A DNA stretch of 36,599 nucleotides, taken from Rubripirellula sp. (GTDB lineage: Bacteria > Planctomycetota > Planctomycetia > Pirellulales > Pirellulaceae). Shown one piece after another: positions 1 to 9,155 of this stretch. Position numbers and translations under genes: made by a program. Below the pieces are notes generated by a model. It ran no database searches. It was not told where the DNA came from and saw only the letters and a list, made by a program, of their open reading frames with translations. The stretch is taken from the NCBI GenBank assembly GCA_016779185.1, contig JADHOA010000006.1, forward strand, positions 1 to 36,599, written 5' to 3'. Numbering within the stretch: position 1 is the first letter of the stretch; each line of letters begins with the position of its first letter.

Positions 1-372
1 GAGCCGAAAGCATGTCCTCTCTCGTTCAAACGGGTTGCAAGGCTGGCAGGCAAGCGTGCTGTAGGTCGCCCGATTGTTTGTAACTGTCCATTGCTTTAAG
101 TGTAGCGAAGCATCGAGTTCAAGTGGGATTCAACGACAAAGATGGTAGAGATACCGAACCATAGGATGCTGCTGATCGCCATCAACGATCAAAAAGATCA
201 GTTTGCCGGACACACAAGTGTTGCATCTAGGAAGAGGGCTAATCGCTCCTGGGGATCTCTCTGGCAGGTAAAAGCAGTGTTTTTCTGGTAAAAGATGTCA
301 GCTCACTGCTGAAACATTTCTTCTCGGTGTGAATGGCTTTTGGCGACTCACGATTCTTGCGTGAAGCGCATC

Positions 373-403
373 AAAAAACTTCCCGTCCAACGTACGGGAA
401 GTT
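373..403 (-). terminator. Rho-independent terminator downstream of rplU
   Basis: Perfect 10-bp inverted repeat aacttcccgt / acgggaagtt (377-386 / 394-403) with a 7-nt loop. Read on the minus strand it is followed by a T run (complement of the a-run at 373-378). It lies about 37 bp past the rplU stop. Confidence 0.85.
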
Positions 404-439
404 CTTGGGTGATTGATCATGTATCGAGCAGAACAAAAA

Positions 440-751
440 TCAAACAGCGATTTTCTCAATTCGCACGCGAGTGTGCGACTGCCGATGGCCCGTGCGACGC
501 TTGCTATTTTTACGGCGACGGAATTTCTGGACGTAGATTTTCTTGTCTTGCTCGGTACCGATAACGGATGCGGTCACGCTTGCCCCGTCGAGGGTAGGTG
601 AACCAAGCTTCATTCCGTCGTCACCGCTTACAGCGAGAACTTTTTCGAAAGTAAGTTCTTCACCGGCAGCAAGATCACGGAAATCCACATCGACTTCCAT
701 TCCGGGCTCTACACGATATTGGCGACCGCCGTCGACGATGATGGCGTACAT
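440..751 (-). CDS. rplU: 50S ribosomal protein L21
   Basis: 103 aa: MYAIIVDGGRQYRVEPGMEVDVDF...KKIYVQKFRRRKNSKRRTGHRQSHTRVRIEKI, with the characteristic L21 start and the KKI..QKFRRRKN.RRR.GHRQ..T.V.I motif. Confidence 0.97.
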   Translation of the reverse strand: MYAIIVDGGRQYRVEPGMEVDVDFRDLAAGEELTFEKVLAVSGDDGMKLGSPTLDGASVTASVIGTEQDKKIYVQKFRRRKNSKRRTGHRQSHTRVRIEKIAV

Positions 752-955
752 AATTCAGGTCTCTTAGAGGACTTAGCAAATTTTGAGCCGCGTAGTGTAC
801 CGTCGAGTTGCTTCCGCGCTAAGGCCTTCCTCGGGGAATTTTTGGCTCAGATCGGTTCCTTTTTCTGCACGAGTCCACCTAGAACCCAACCGACCGGATT
901 AAACTCTCAGGGGGGGGTGGCGTCGCTGCTGAAGCGAGGAGCAAAACCTGGATGC

Positions 956-3280
956 TTATGGATTCGTTGGCTGTAGCTGGTCTTTGATGAATTGGTCGGT
1001 CAGCTTTGTGAGGTGCCACACATTATCGGTCTGCCTAATCGCGTGAGCTTCATCGGGGTAGATCATCAGGTCAAACGGCAGCCCCGCCTTTTGCAAAGCT
1101 CTCGCCATCCTCATGGTCCCGGCAGGATGAACGTTGTCATCCGCCTCTCCGTGAATCATGAGGAGTGAGCCGTGTAGCTTATTTGCGTTTTGGAGGGGCG
1201 AGGTTTCTAGGTAGCCTTTGGGGTTTTCCTGCGGCAGTCCCATGTAACGCTCCGTGTAGAACGCGTCGTATTCGCTCCAGTCGGTGACTGAACCTCCTGC
1301 AATCCCAGCTTTAAAGTCTTTGGTGTTGGTCAGCGCGCTGATGGTCATAAAACCTCCAAAGGACCAACCTTTGATCAGCAGACGTTCAGGATCAACCCAA
1401 TCTTGCTCCTTGAGCCATTGGACGGCGACACGGAGATCTTGAATCTCAATCTCCCCTACCCTTCCTTTTATTTGCCAAGCATCTTTCATGCCTCGTCCTG
1501 CACTGGAACGGTTATCGACAAGAACGGTTGCAATCCCCTGCCGTGCCAGTAACTCCCTGTACAGTGTTCGCGAACCTCTCCAGCGATTCGTGACCGTTGC
1601 CGAGCCAGGGCCTCCGTAGACTTCGACAATCACGGGAACTTTTTCTGTGGGACCTGACTCGGGTCGAATGATGGCAGCAGGTAACTGCAATTGGTCTGGA
1701 GTGGGGATCGATAAAAATTCAACCGGATGAAGGGTTTGTTTGATCTTTAATTGATTGAGTTGAATCGGTTCAAAAGAATCGATGCTCAGAGAAGATAACG
1801 TTAGTTTGCTCGGAGTGATTGCATCACTATGGTCAAGCAATAGCCATTTCCAATCAGGACTGATCGATGGATCGGACCATCCACGATTTGGGGTCATTTG
1901 CTGCAGGTTAGCGGTGGAGCTTAGATCCATTTGATAAACGTATTGTTCCACTGTTCCCGTTTGATGATCTGCCGTGAACAACAATTGAGTCTCATCAGGA
2001 TTGATCCAAAAACTCCTCACGTTGACATTTTCAGGGGTGAGCCGCTGGGGAAGCTCTTTGTCGTTCTGGGGCCGTTGGTCGGACAGCGGAATCTTGTAAA
2101 TTTGCGAGTAACCCGATGGCACCTCACTCATCCACATCATTTCCCCATTTCGGAGGAAATGCGGTTTAGTAGGGGGCTCGATCCATGCTTCGCTCTCCTC
2201 TCGATACGCAATTCGATGGTAGCTAGTATCTCGGCGCGAAAGATGCGGATTGGTGCAGTGAATTTCTCGCCATGTCTGGCAACGATCCGAGACAGCGTGA
2301 ATCAGACAGTCATCATGTTCATGCCACCAAACCCCGGTAACGAGAAGTTCTTGCTCCGGATGTGATCGAGATAGTACCGAGGGCCGAGGGACTCGCCCAG
2401 TCGATAGTTTTCGCAGATCCCAAATGAGAAGTGACGCGTGGGGGATTGGGTCACCAGCTTTGGGATAACGCGACACCTGTCCTACGCCTCGATCGCTTGT
2501 CGTTGAACCGAGTGAATATTCCGGCACAAGTTCAGTGTTTATTTTCAGCATTGCCAACCATTGGCCGTTTGGATGCAACCAGTAGCCTTTGAAATTACCG
2601 CGACCGAAAATTTCTTCCTGATACGTCCAGTCGAGCCGACCATTCAGAGTCGTTTCCGATCCGTCTTGTGTGAGTCGCAGGTGTTTTCCTGATCGCAGAT
2701 CCATCACATAAAGATCGTGCTCTTTGGTGTAAGCAAGCGTTGCACCGCTTGAATCAATACTGACATCTTGCCACTGAGTTGCATCCTTGGTGATCCATCT
2801 CGCTTGCGTATTTTCGGAAATCACAGCAAGTCCTTGAAGGATAGGAACCACAAGCGTGTCCCCCCTTTTTTTGAGCTTGGTAATTGCAGGCGTTACGGCA
2901 GACTTTGCAAGCGATTCTGTCACGCCCTCGAGTGAGATCAATTGCTGCACAAGATTGTTAGGTAGATCGAATGGCGTCTCAACTCCCGTGGTCAGTTCAA
3001 CCTCTTGCCATTCACTTTTTCGCTGAATGAGCAATCGTGATGGCTGGTCATCGAGCCAGTGGGTGATCGGATTTTCGTCAACGAACTTGGTTTTTTTGAG
3101 TGGGTGGAAAAGCGTTTCAAGGCTAAGTTGGATTGAAGAAGATCGATCGTTTTCGTCGAGTTTCTGCGCTTCGCATAATGTGTTAAACGCAATCAAAATC
3201 AAAAATGTGATTCTGCCAATTGCCAATCTTCTTTTGTCTCGCCGTTGGCTCTTACCGTAAGGTTTGATGATTGGGCTCAT
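956..3280 (-). CDS. S9 family peptidase (dipeptidyl-peptidase IV / prolyl oligopeptidase), probably exported
   Basis: DPP4-type beta-propeller signatures (LDWTYQEEIFGRGNFKGYWLHPNGQWLAMLKI) and catalytic domain with GWSFGG nucleophile, GEADDNVHP and DEAHAI. The ORF opens at 3364, but the hydrophobic signal-like segment FLILIAFNTLCEA favours the internal Met at 3280. Confidence 0.93.
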   Translation of the reverse strand: MSPIIKPYGKSQRRDKRRLAIGRITFLILIAFNTLCEAQKLDENDRSSSIQLSLETLFHPLKKTKFVDENPITHWLDDQPSRLLIQRKSEWQEVELTTGVETPFDLPNNLVQQLISLEGVTESLAKSAVTPAITKLKKRGDTLVVPILQGLAVISENTQARWITKDATQWQDVSIDSSGATLAYTKEHDLYVMDLRSGKHLRLTQDGSETTLNGRLDWTYQEEIFGRGNFKGYWLHPNGQWLAMLKINTELVPEYSLGSTTSDRGVGQVSRYPKAGDPIPHASLLIWDLRKLSTGRVPRPSVLSRSHPEQELLVTGVWWHEHDDCLIHAVSDRCQTWREIHCTNPHLSRRDTSYHRIAYREESEAWIEPPTKPHFLRNGEMMWMSEVPSGYSQIYKIPLSDQRPQNDKELPQRLTPENVNVRSFWINPDETQLLFTADHQTGTVEQYVYQMDLSSTANLQQMTPNRGWSDPSISPDWKWLLLDHSDAITPSKLTLSSLSIDSFEPIQLNQLKIKQTLHPVEFLSIPTPDQLQLPAAIIRPESGPTEKVPVIVEVYGGPGSATVTNRWRGSRTLYRELLARQGIATVLVDNRSSAGRGMKDAWQIKGRVGEIEIQDLRVAVQWLKEQDWVDPERLLIKGWSFGGFMTISALTNTKDFKAGIAGGSVTDWSEYDAFYTERYMGLPQENPKGYLETSPLQNANKLHGSLLMIHGEADDNVHPAGTMRMARALQKAGLPFDLMIYPDEAHAIRQTDNVWHLTKLTDQFIKDQLQPTNP

Positions 3281-3351
3281 GGGAATCGTTGTCGAATCAA
3301 AGATTGGGTTGTGAGAGTGATTGATATCAGATAGTTGTCTCAACCTGATTT

Positions 3352-4140
3352 TTAGCTTGGCCATTTTGCTTCACGCTTTTCAAGGAAAGCAGCGATTCCC
3401 TCAGCCGCAGCGTCGGTCGTGCAAGCAGTGGCACTTTGCGCGGCTCCAGCAGCAAGCAGCGTTAGTAGTTGTTCTCCGATACCTTCATTGAGAATTCGTT
3501 TAGTGGCTTGTTGCGCCTCGCGAGGAGCGTTACAGCACTGGCTTGCGATTTCCAGTGCCGTCACCCAAATTTGGTCGGAGGAAACCGGCGCTGGGATGAG
3601 ACGGAGTTGGTGTGCTTCTTCGGCGGTTAATTGTCCGCCAGTCAAAAGAAGCTGAGCAGAGATTCTTGATCCAAAGCGAAAGTCAAGTAACGCGGCAGTT
3701 GCGCCAGCAACAAGACCCCGCTGAATCGCCGGAGCGGATAAGAAAGCGGTCTTGGAGCAAACGATCAGATCCGATGCGAGGGCGAGCCCAAGTCCAGCAC
3801 CGATCGCACCGCCGTCAACCGCAGCGACGATTGGCTTGGGGAATCTGAGCATTGCTTCGTAAAGTTCACTAAGACGCTCCCAGATTCGGAACCACTGCGG
3901 TAGCGATTCGGTCATTTCTAATCCGCTGATCGCTTGAAGCGTATTGAGATCCATGCCAGAACAGAAGTGCTGCCCGCTGCCAGTAAGAATCACCGCCTGC
4001 ACTTTTTTTTCCTGATGCACATCGGAGAATGCGGTTTCTAACTCCTCAAGCATTTGAGGATGCAACGCGTTACAGATCTCTGATCGCGACATGATAATCG
4101 TCGCAATTCCTTGATGGATTTTTACTTCAACGTACTGCAC
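3352..4140 (-). CDS. Enoyl-CoA hydratase/isomerase (crotonase) family protein
   Basis: 262 aa; crotonase motifs NALHPQMLEELETAF, GSGQHFCSGMDL and AAVDGGAIGAGLGLALASDLIVCS. Confidence 0.92.
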   Translation of the reverse strand: MQYVEVKIHQGIATIIMSRSEICNALHPQMLEELETAFSDVHQEKKVQAVILTGSGQHFCSGMDLNTLQAISGLEMTESLPQWFRIWERLSELYEAMLRFPKPIVAAVDGGAIGAGLGLALASDLIVCSKTAFLSAPAIQRGLVAGATAALLDFRFGSRISAQLLLTGGQLTAEEAHQLRLIPAPVSSDQIWVTALEIASQCCNAPREAQQATKRILNEGIGEQLLTLLAAGAAQSATACTTDAAAEGIAAFLEKREAKWPS

Positions 4141-4718
4141 AAAACAGCCTCTTTAAAAAATTGATCGGTCGCCGGTGGGTGGATTATAGCGGCTTGAAAT
4201 CTTCATTCTCATCCCCTCGTTGATGTATCGCCCACGCGGCGGCATCAATGAAGCCCCTCTGTGTTCAATCGCTCGAACACAATTGGCCGCAAGGCGGGTC
4301 CACGCTGCATTTCGTAGTCCCCACAGCAGGTGATAGGTTTCTAGTCCTTACATAGCCACCGTTGGACAACACGAACCCCATCGATTGTCGAGGAGCTTCT
4401 GGGGTGCGATTTGTCCCTTTGATGGATTTTCAGGGTAATCGTTTTTCCCTAGCGATTGGTTTCGCTGCATCGACCCACTGTTAATCACACTGCGGCGTGT
4501 CTTATGCATCGCAAGTAATGAATCAGAAAGTGGTGTGAGAAGTCGTATCGATCTATGACAAACCGTGTTTCGTTACCTATGATTCGATGGAGAGATGTTC
4601 CAATGAGATTATTCTGACGTATTGAGCAGCCTTCAACTCTGAGGTGGGCGTCGCGGGTTTTTAGCGGGCCTAGTGACAAGCTGCACATTGGCGGGTGTAG
4701 TGTGGGAGAAAAAGATCG

Positions 4719-6497
4719 ATGAATCGATCGCCTCAGGCATCGAGCTCCAAGAAGGAGCAGCGTAAGTACATTTGTGTCGGCGATCCAAATGCGATTCCGA
4801 CCTCGTATGAACCGGAGCAAATGATTTTGCTCGATGGATCGGTACCCGTTCTAGATGAGCTTAGTGAACCCGATGTAGAAGGGGTTTGGATCACTCGGGA
4901 TCAATTTCCGAGGGTCAGCGAGCTGCGTGGGCTAGCACAAAGCGGTGCAATGCTTCGTGACATGCCCGAGGGTGTTGCTTTAATCGATTTCGATAATCGT
5001 GTTTTGTGGGCCAACAGGCGACTACTTGAGTGGGCTGAGACGACAGAGAATTCGGCCGTCGGGATGGATTTCTATGAGTTGCTAGGTAATCCAGAGATTA
5101 TGGGACCCGACTTTTGCCCGTTTCATACGACGATGGCGACGGGTGAAGAAAGTAACAGCACCCTACAAGCCACCGATAATCGGTATTTCCAGGTGAATGC
5201 GTCGACTATCGAGCATCCACGTCAGTCACAGCAACTCATTGTGACGGTTAACGACATCACCAAAGAAATTCTCCAGCAACAAAAGTTAGAGGCGATCCAT
5301 CAGGCGGGTCGAGATTTGGCTGATTTAAGGCCGAATGAGATCTTCATGATGGAGGTAGATGAGCGGATTGAGCTGCTCAAAGAAAACATTCGTCACTATC
5401 TCAGCGACCTTTTGAATTTTCAGGTGATTGAGATTCGTTTGCTCGAACACGCAACGGGTAACTTGGTTCCGTTATTGAGCGTTGGGATTGATCAAGATGC
5501 AGCGGATCGTCAGCTTTATGCTCATCCACAAGGCAATGGAGTCACCGGATATGTTGCTGCAAGCGGGCGGAGTTACGTCTGCCAGGATGTTGAGAATGAT
5601 CCATTGTTTTTGCCAGGCGCGACCAACACCTGCAGTTCGATCACGGCGCCGCTGATTTTACATGACCAGGTTTTAGGTACGTTAAACGTTGAGAGTCCAG
5701 ATACCTCAGCGTTTTCAGATAGTGACCTTCAGTTTCTAGAGATTTTCGCTCGCGATGTAGCGTTCGCCTTGAATACTCTGGAGCTTCTTGTCGCACAGAA
5801 AGCAAACACTGCGCAGCAAAGTTGTGATGCCATTCACAGCGCGGTTGCCTTACCAGTCGATGAAATCTTGAACGACGCCGTCAACGTGATGGAGGGGTAC
5901 ATCGGGCATAGTTCAGAAGTGATGGATCGTCTGAGACGCATTTTGCAAAATGCTCGAGATATTAAGCAGACGATTCAGCAAATCGGACAAAAAATGACGC
6001 CGATGGAGGCGGTGCCTGAAGCAGCCGAGACAGTGCAGCACGCTGTTTTACGCGGCAAAAAAATATTGGTGGTCGATGCGGATAATCAGGTACGTGAAGA
6101 TGCCCATCACTTATTACAGAAGTACGGATGCATCGTTGAGACAGCGCATCAGGGCGATGAAGCGGTCTTGATGGTACGTGGTAGTGGAGGATTTGAGAGC
6201 TACGACGTCATCATTAGCGATATTCGCTTACCAGATTATAGCGGTTACCAATTGATGTTACGTTTGGGGAAAATCATTCACCGCGTTCCCATGGTTCTGA
6301 TGACCGCTTTTGGGTACGATCCTGGACACTCGATCGTAAAAGCGAGACAGAACGGACTTCATCCAAAGTGCGTTCTCTTCAAGCCATTCCGATTGGATCA
6401 GCTCATCGATGTCATTCACACCACGTTGCAGTTGAATGAGCAAGATCCTTTGCGAGAAGCATCAGCAGAGACTTCTCCGGAATCTAGAAGTGAGTAG
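4719..6497 (+). CDS. PAS-GAF-(degenerate DHp-like)-REC signalling protein without an HATPase domain
   Basis: PAS-like region (GVALIDFDNRVLWANRRLLEWAE), GAF region (VIEIRLLEHATGNLVPLLSVG...APLILHDQVLGTLNVESPDTSAFSDSDLQFLEIFARDVAFAL) and C-terminal receiver (ILVVDADNQVREDAHHLLQKYG...VIISDIRLPD...LMTAFGYD...LFKPF). No N/G1/G2 ATPase boxes are seen. Confidence 0.88.
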   Translation: MNRSPQASSSKKEQRKYICVGDPNAIPTSYEPEQMILLDGSVPVLDELSEPDVEGVWITRDQFPRVSELRGLAQSGAMLRDMPEGVALIDFDNRVLWANRRLLEWAETTENSAVGMDFYELLGNPEIMGPDFCPFHTTMATGEESNSTLQATDNRYFQVNASTIEHPRQSQQLIVTVNDITKEILQQQKLEAIHQAGRDLADLRPNEIFMMEVDERIELLKENIRHYLSDLLNFQVIEIRLLEHATGNLVPLLSVGIDQDAADRQLYAHPQGNGVTGYVAASGRSYVCQDVENDPLFLPGATNTCSSITAPLILHDQVLGTLNVESPDTSAFSDSDLQFLEIFARDVAFALNTLELLVAQKANTAQQSCDAIHSAVALPVDEILNDAVNVMEGYIGHSSEVMDRLRRILQNARDIKQTIQQIGQKMTPMEAVPEAAETVQHAVLRGKKILVVDADNQVREDAHHLLQKYGCIVETAHQGDEAVLMVRGSGGFESYDVIISDIRLPDYSGYQLMLRLGKIIHRVPMVLMTAFGYDPGHSIVKARQNGLHPKCVLFKPFRLDQLIDVIHTTLQLNEQDPLREASAETSPESRSE

Positions 6498-6561
6498 AGT
6501 CTACTAACGAATTGATCAAGTTATGAAAATCTGGATCTGATTCGTGCTCGATCGAGTACGA

Positions 6562-6996
6562 CTAAGTGCTTTGGCGATCTTCCATTTCTTGGATGTATTT
6601 TCGAAGCCGTTCCAGTTCATCTTCTGTGCCTTTGAGCTTCAGCATGTTTTCGACTCGCTTGGTCAATTCAACTCGATTGACCGGCTTGCTGAGGAAGTCG
6701 TCCGTTCCCGAGTTCACAGCACGCTCGATATCACCAAGTTCGTTAAGAGCTGTGACCATCAACACCATGATTCTCTTGGTCTCAGGGTTGTCTTTGATTT
6801 TTCGGCAAACTTCGAATCCGCTGAGTTTAGGCATCATGACATCAAGCAGGACAAGGTCTGGCTTGAACGAATCGATCTTCTCGAGCGTGTCTTGTCCATC
6901 GACGGATGTTTCAAGCTCACACTCAATTTTGATCAAATAGGCTTCCAACAACTCACGATTCGCATCGTTGTCATCAGCAATCAGAATTCGGTGCAT
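6562..6996 (-). CDS. Single-domain response regulator (REC only, CheY/PleD-receiver-like)
   Basis: 144 aa: RILIADDNDANRELLEAYL...PDLVLLDVMMPKLSGFEVCRKIK...LMVTAL...DDFLSKPVNRVEL, followed by a short coiled-coil-like tail and no output domain. Confidence 0.95.
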   Translation of the reverse strand: MHRILIADDNDANRELLEAYLIKIECELETSVDGQDTLEKIDSFKPDLVLLDVMMPKLSGFEVCRKIKDNPETKRIMVLMVTALNELGDIERAVNSGTDDFLSKPVNRVELTKRVENMLKLKGTEDELERLRKYIQEMEDRQST

Positions 6997-7142
6997 GAAG
7001 TCGGCTTGTGCTACAGGGAAAAGAATCCAGCAAAATCAGAACGTACTCGAGACCGGTACTAATCACAATCAGTGATGAGCGCTCAATTCAAGTGATCCGT
7101 GGGCCCCTTCTATCATACCGCATCACAACAGGTTATCTCACG

Positions 7143-8405
7143 TTAGACGGGATTAACCGCTGCAACACGACCTGCTGGTACTGGAAAGTGTTGGCAGAGG
7201 TTAGAGATTTCATTCCGAATGCCCTCGAGAACCGCCGAGTCGTCGGCTCCTTTGAGTGCTTGGTAAATCCACTGTCCAACCTGCTTCATTTCCTCTACAC
7301 CCATGCCTCGAGTGGTCAGTGCAGGAGTCCCAATACGAATACCGGAGGGATCCATAGGTTTTCTTTTATCGAACGGAATCATGTTCATGTTGACCGTGAT
7401 ACCGCATTCATCCAATACGGCTTCGGCCCGCTTCCCACCTAATCCCAAAGAAGTGACATCTACTAGCATCAGGTGGTTGTCGGTTCCACCGCTAACAAGC
7501 GAGAGACCAAGATTCATCAAGCTTTCGGCGAGCGTCCTAGCGTTGTCCACCACTGCTTGACCATACGCTTTGTAATCTGCCGTCATGGCCTCACCAAAAC
7601 AAACAGCTTTTCCAGCGATGACATGCATCAACGGTCCGCCCTGTGTTCCGGGGAATACGCTGCGGTTGATATCTTTAATTCGCTCTTCCTTACATAGAAT
7701 CAGACCGCTTCGAGGGCCTCGGAGTGTTTTGTGGGTGGTGGTGGTCACGAAATCAGCGAAAGGAACCGGACTGTTGTGAACACCGGCAGCTACCAATCCG
7801 GCGTAATGGGCCATGTCCACTAGCAGTAACGCGCCAACTTCATTGGCAATTTCGGCAAATCGTTCATGAGGGATTTCTCGAGGGTATGCGCTAGCACCAG
7901 CGACAATCAATTTTGGGCGATGTTCCCTCGCCAAAGATACAATCTGATCGAAATCTAAACGATGATTCTCAGGATCAACTCCGTAGGAGTGAAAATTGTA
8001 GAGCTGTCCACTAATGTTCAAACGCATACCGTGCGTCAGGTGGCCGCCTTGTGCCAAATCAAGTCCCAAAACGGTGTCACCCGGCTTCAGGCAGCTTAGG
8101 TAAACCGCCATGTTGGCCTGGGATCCACTGTGGGGTTGGACGTTTGCAGCCTCGGCGCCAAAGAGGGATTTGGCTCGGTCAATCGCTAATGTCTCGATCA
8201 CATCCACGTGGTGGCATCCACCATAGTATCTCCGACCTGGATAGCCCTCAGCGTACTTATTTGTCAAGACACTGCCAGCTGCTTCCATGATGGCAAGACT
8301 TGTGTAATTCTCACTTGCGATCATTTCCAAGCCGTCTTGCTGACGTGCTGCTTCGGCTTCGATGGCTTCCCAAACTTGCGGATCCTGCTGAGGCAATGAT
8401 TTCAT
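7143..8405 (-). CDS. glyA: Serine hydroxymethyltransferase
   Basis: 420 aa: [31 protein letters not shown]-lysine region [19 protein letters not shown], and [25 protein letters not shown]. Confidence 0.98.
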   Translation of the reverse strand: MKSLPQQDPQVWEAIEAEAARQQDGLEMIASENYTSLAIMEAAGSVLTNKYAEGYPGRRYYGGCHHVDVIETLAIDRAKSLFGAEAANVQPHSGSQANMAVYLSCLKPGDTVLGLDLAQGGHLTHGMRLNISGQLYNFHSYGVDPENHRLDFDQIVSLAREHRPKLIVAGASAYPREIPHERFAEIANEVGALLLVDMAHYAGLVAAGVHNSPVPFADFVTTTTHKTLRGPRSGLILCKEERIKDINRSVFPGTQGGPLMHVIAGKAVCFGEAMTADYKAYGQAVVDNARTLAESLMNLGLSLVSGGTDNHLMLVDVTSLGLGGKRAEAVLDECGITVNMNMIPFDKRKPMDPSGIRIGTPALTTRGMGVEEMKQVGQWIYQALKGADDSAVLEGIRNEISNLCQHFPVPAGRVAAVNPV

Positions 8406-9155
8406 TCGTTGTCGTTTTCAGGTGAATAGGGGGAACAGAGAATCGAGGAGGACTAAACGGCGTTTTAATGAACTTATCAATTCGCAAGCCCTGATTCTCG
8501 ACCCGTGGACACAAATCGTCAATGTCCGCGGGGGTAGTGACCGCATCAACAGAATATTCTCAACCATCAGCAGACGATCTCAGACGTATTTTACGCCGCA
8601 AAATCATTGCCGAATCCCGGAATAACAAGTACTTACTGCGTCATCCTCGGTCAAGAAGTTTTCGTTTTTGTTGAGTGATCGTCTGTGATGGTGTGGGAAG
8701 ACGTATCACGGCACTCTCATTCAGACTCGTTTTACCGGAGATTTGACCTAATTGGGGGGTGGTGAAAACCCAGTCACGGGCGCATCGGGCGGTAGGTGCC
8801 TGAAAAAACCAAATAACTTGCCTATCTTCTCCGCTTTGAATGAATTGCAAGGTTAAAATGTTGGATTATCGGATCCGTTCTCGGTAACAAGTCCTAGATC
8901 AAACGGGACAGTCAGTGTTTGCCTCGGCAGATCCAGACGGGCTTGGTAGCCGTATCACGAGATGAATAGTGGTTAGCAAGAGACTAACACGGCCAGATCC
9001 CAACTACCCCGGTATCTGGGAGCGTAGGATCGATTTCGATTTTAGGGGTTATTCACGATCAGAAATTAAGCTGGAATCTTGGTTTTACGAACGCAGTTCA
9101 ATCGAGTGACCTATCTTTGAAGGATATCATTCCTCTTCTGGAAATTGTAAAAATA

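Noticed and set aside
4485-4820. 111-aa minus-strand ORF
   Set aside because: It overlaps the start of the PAS-GAF-REC gene antisense, shows no domain signature, and has atypical composition.
6542-6561. Near-perfect palindrome tcgtgctcgatcgagtacga between convergent genes
   Set aside because: No loop and no T tract, so it is not a convincing terminator; CGATCG-type words are common across this window.
8641-8850. 69-aa ORF upstream of glyA
   Set aside because: No motif, no convincing RBS, and it sits in non-coding-looking sequence.
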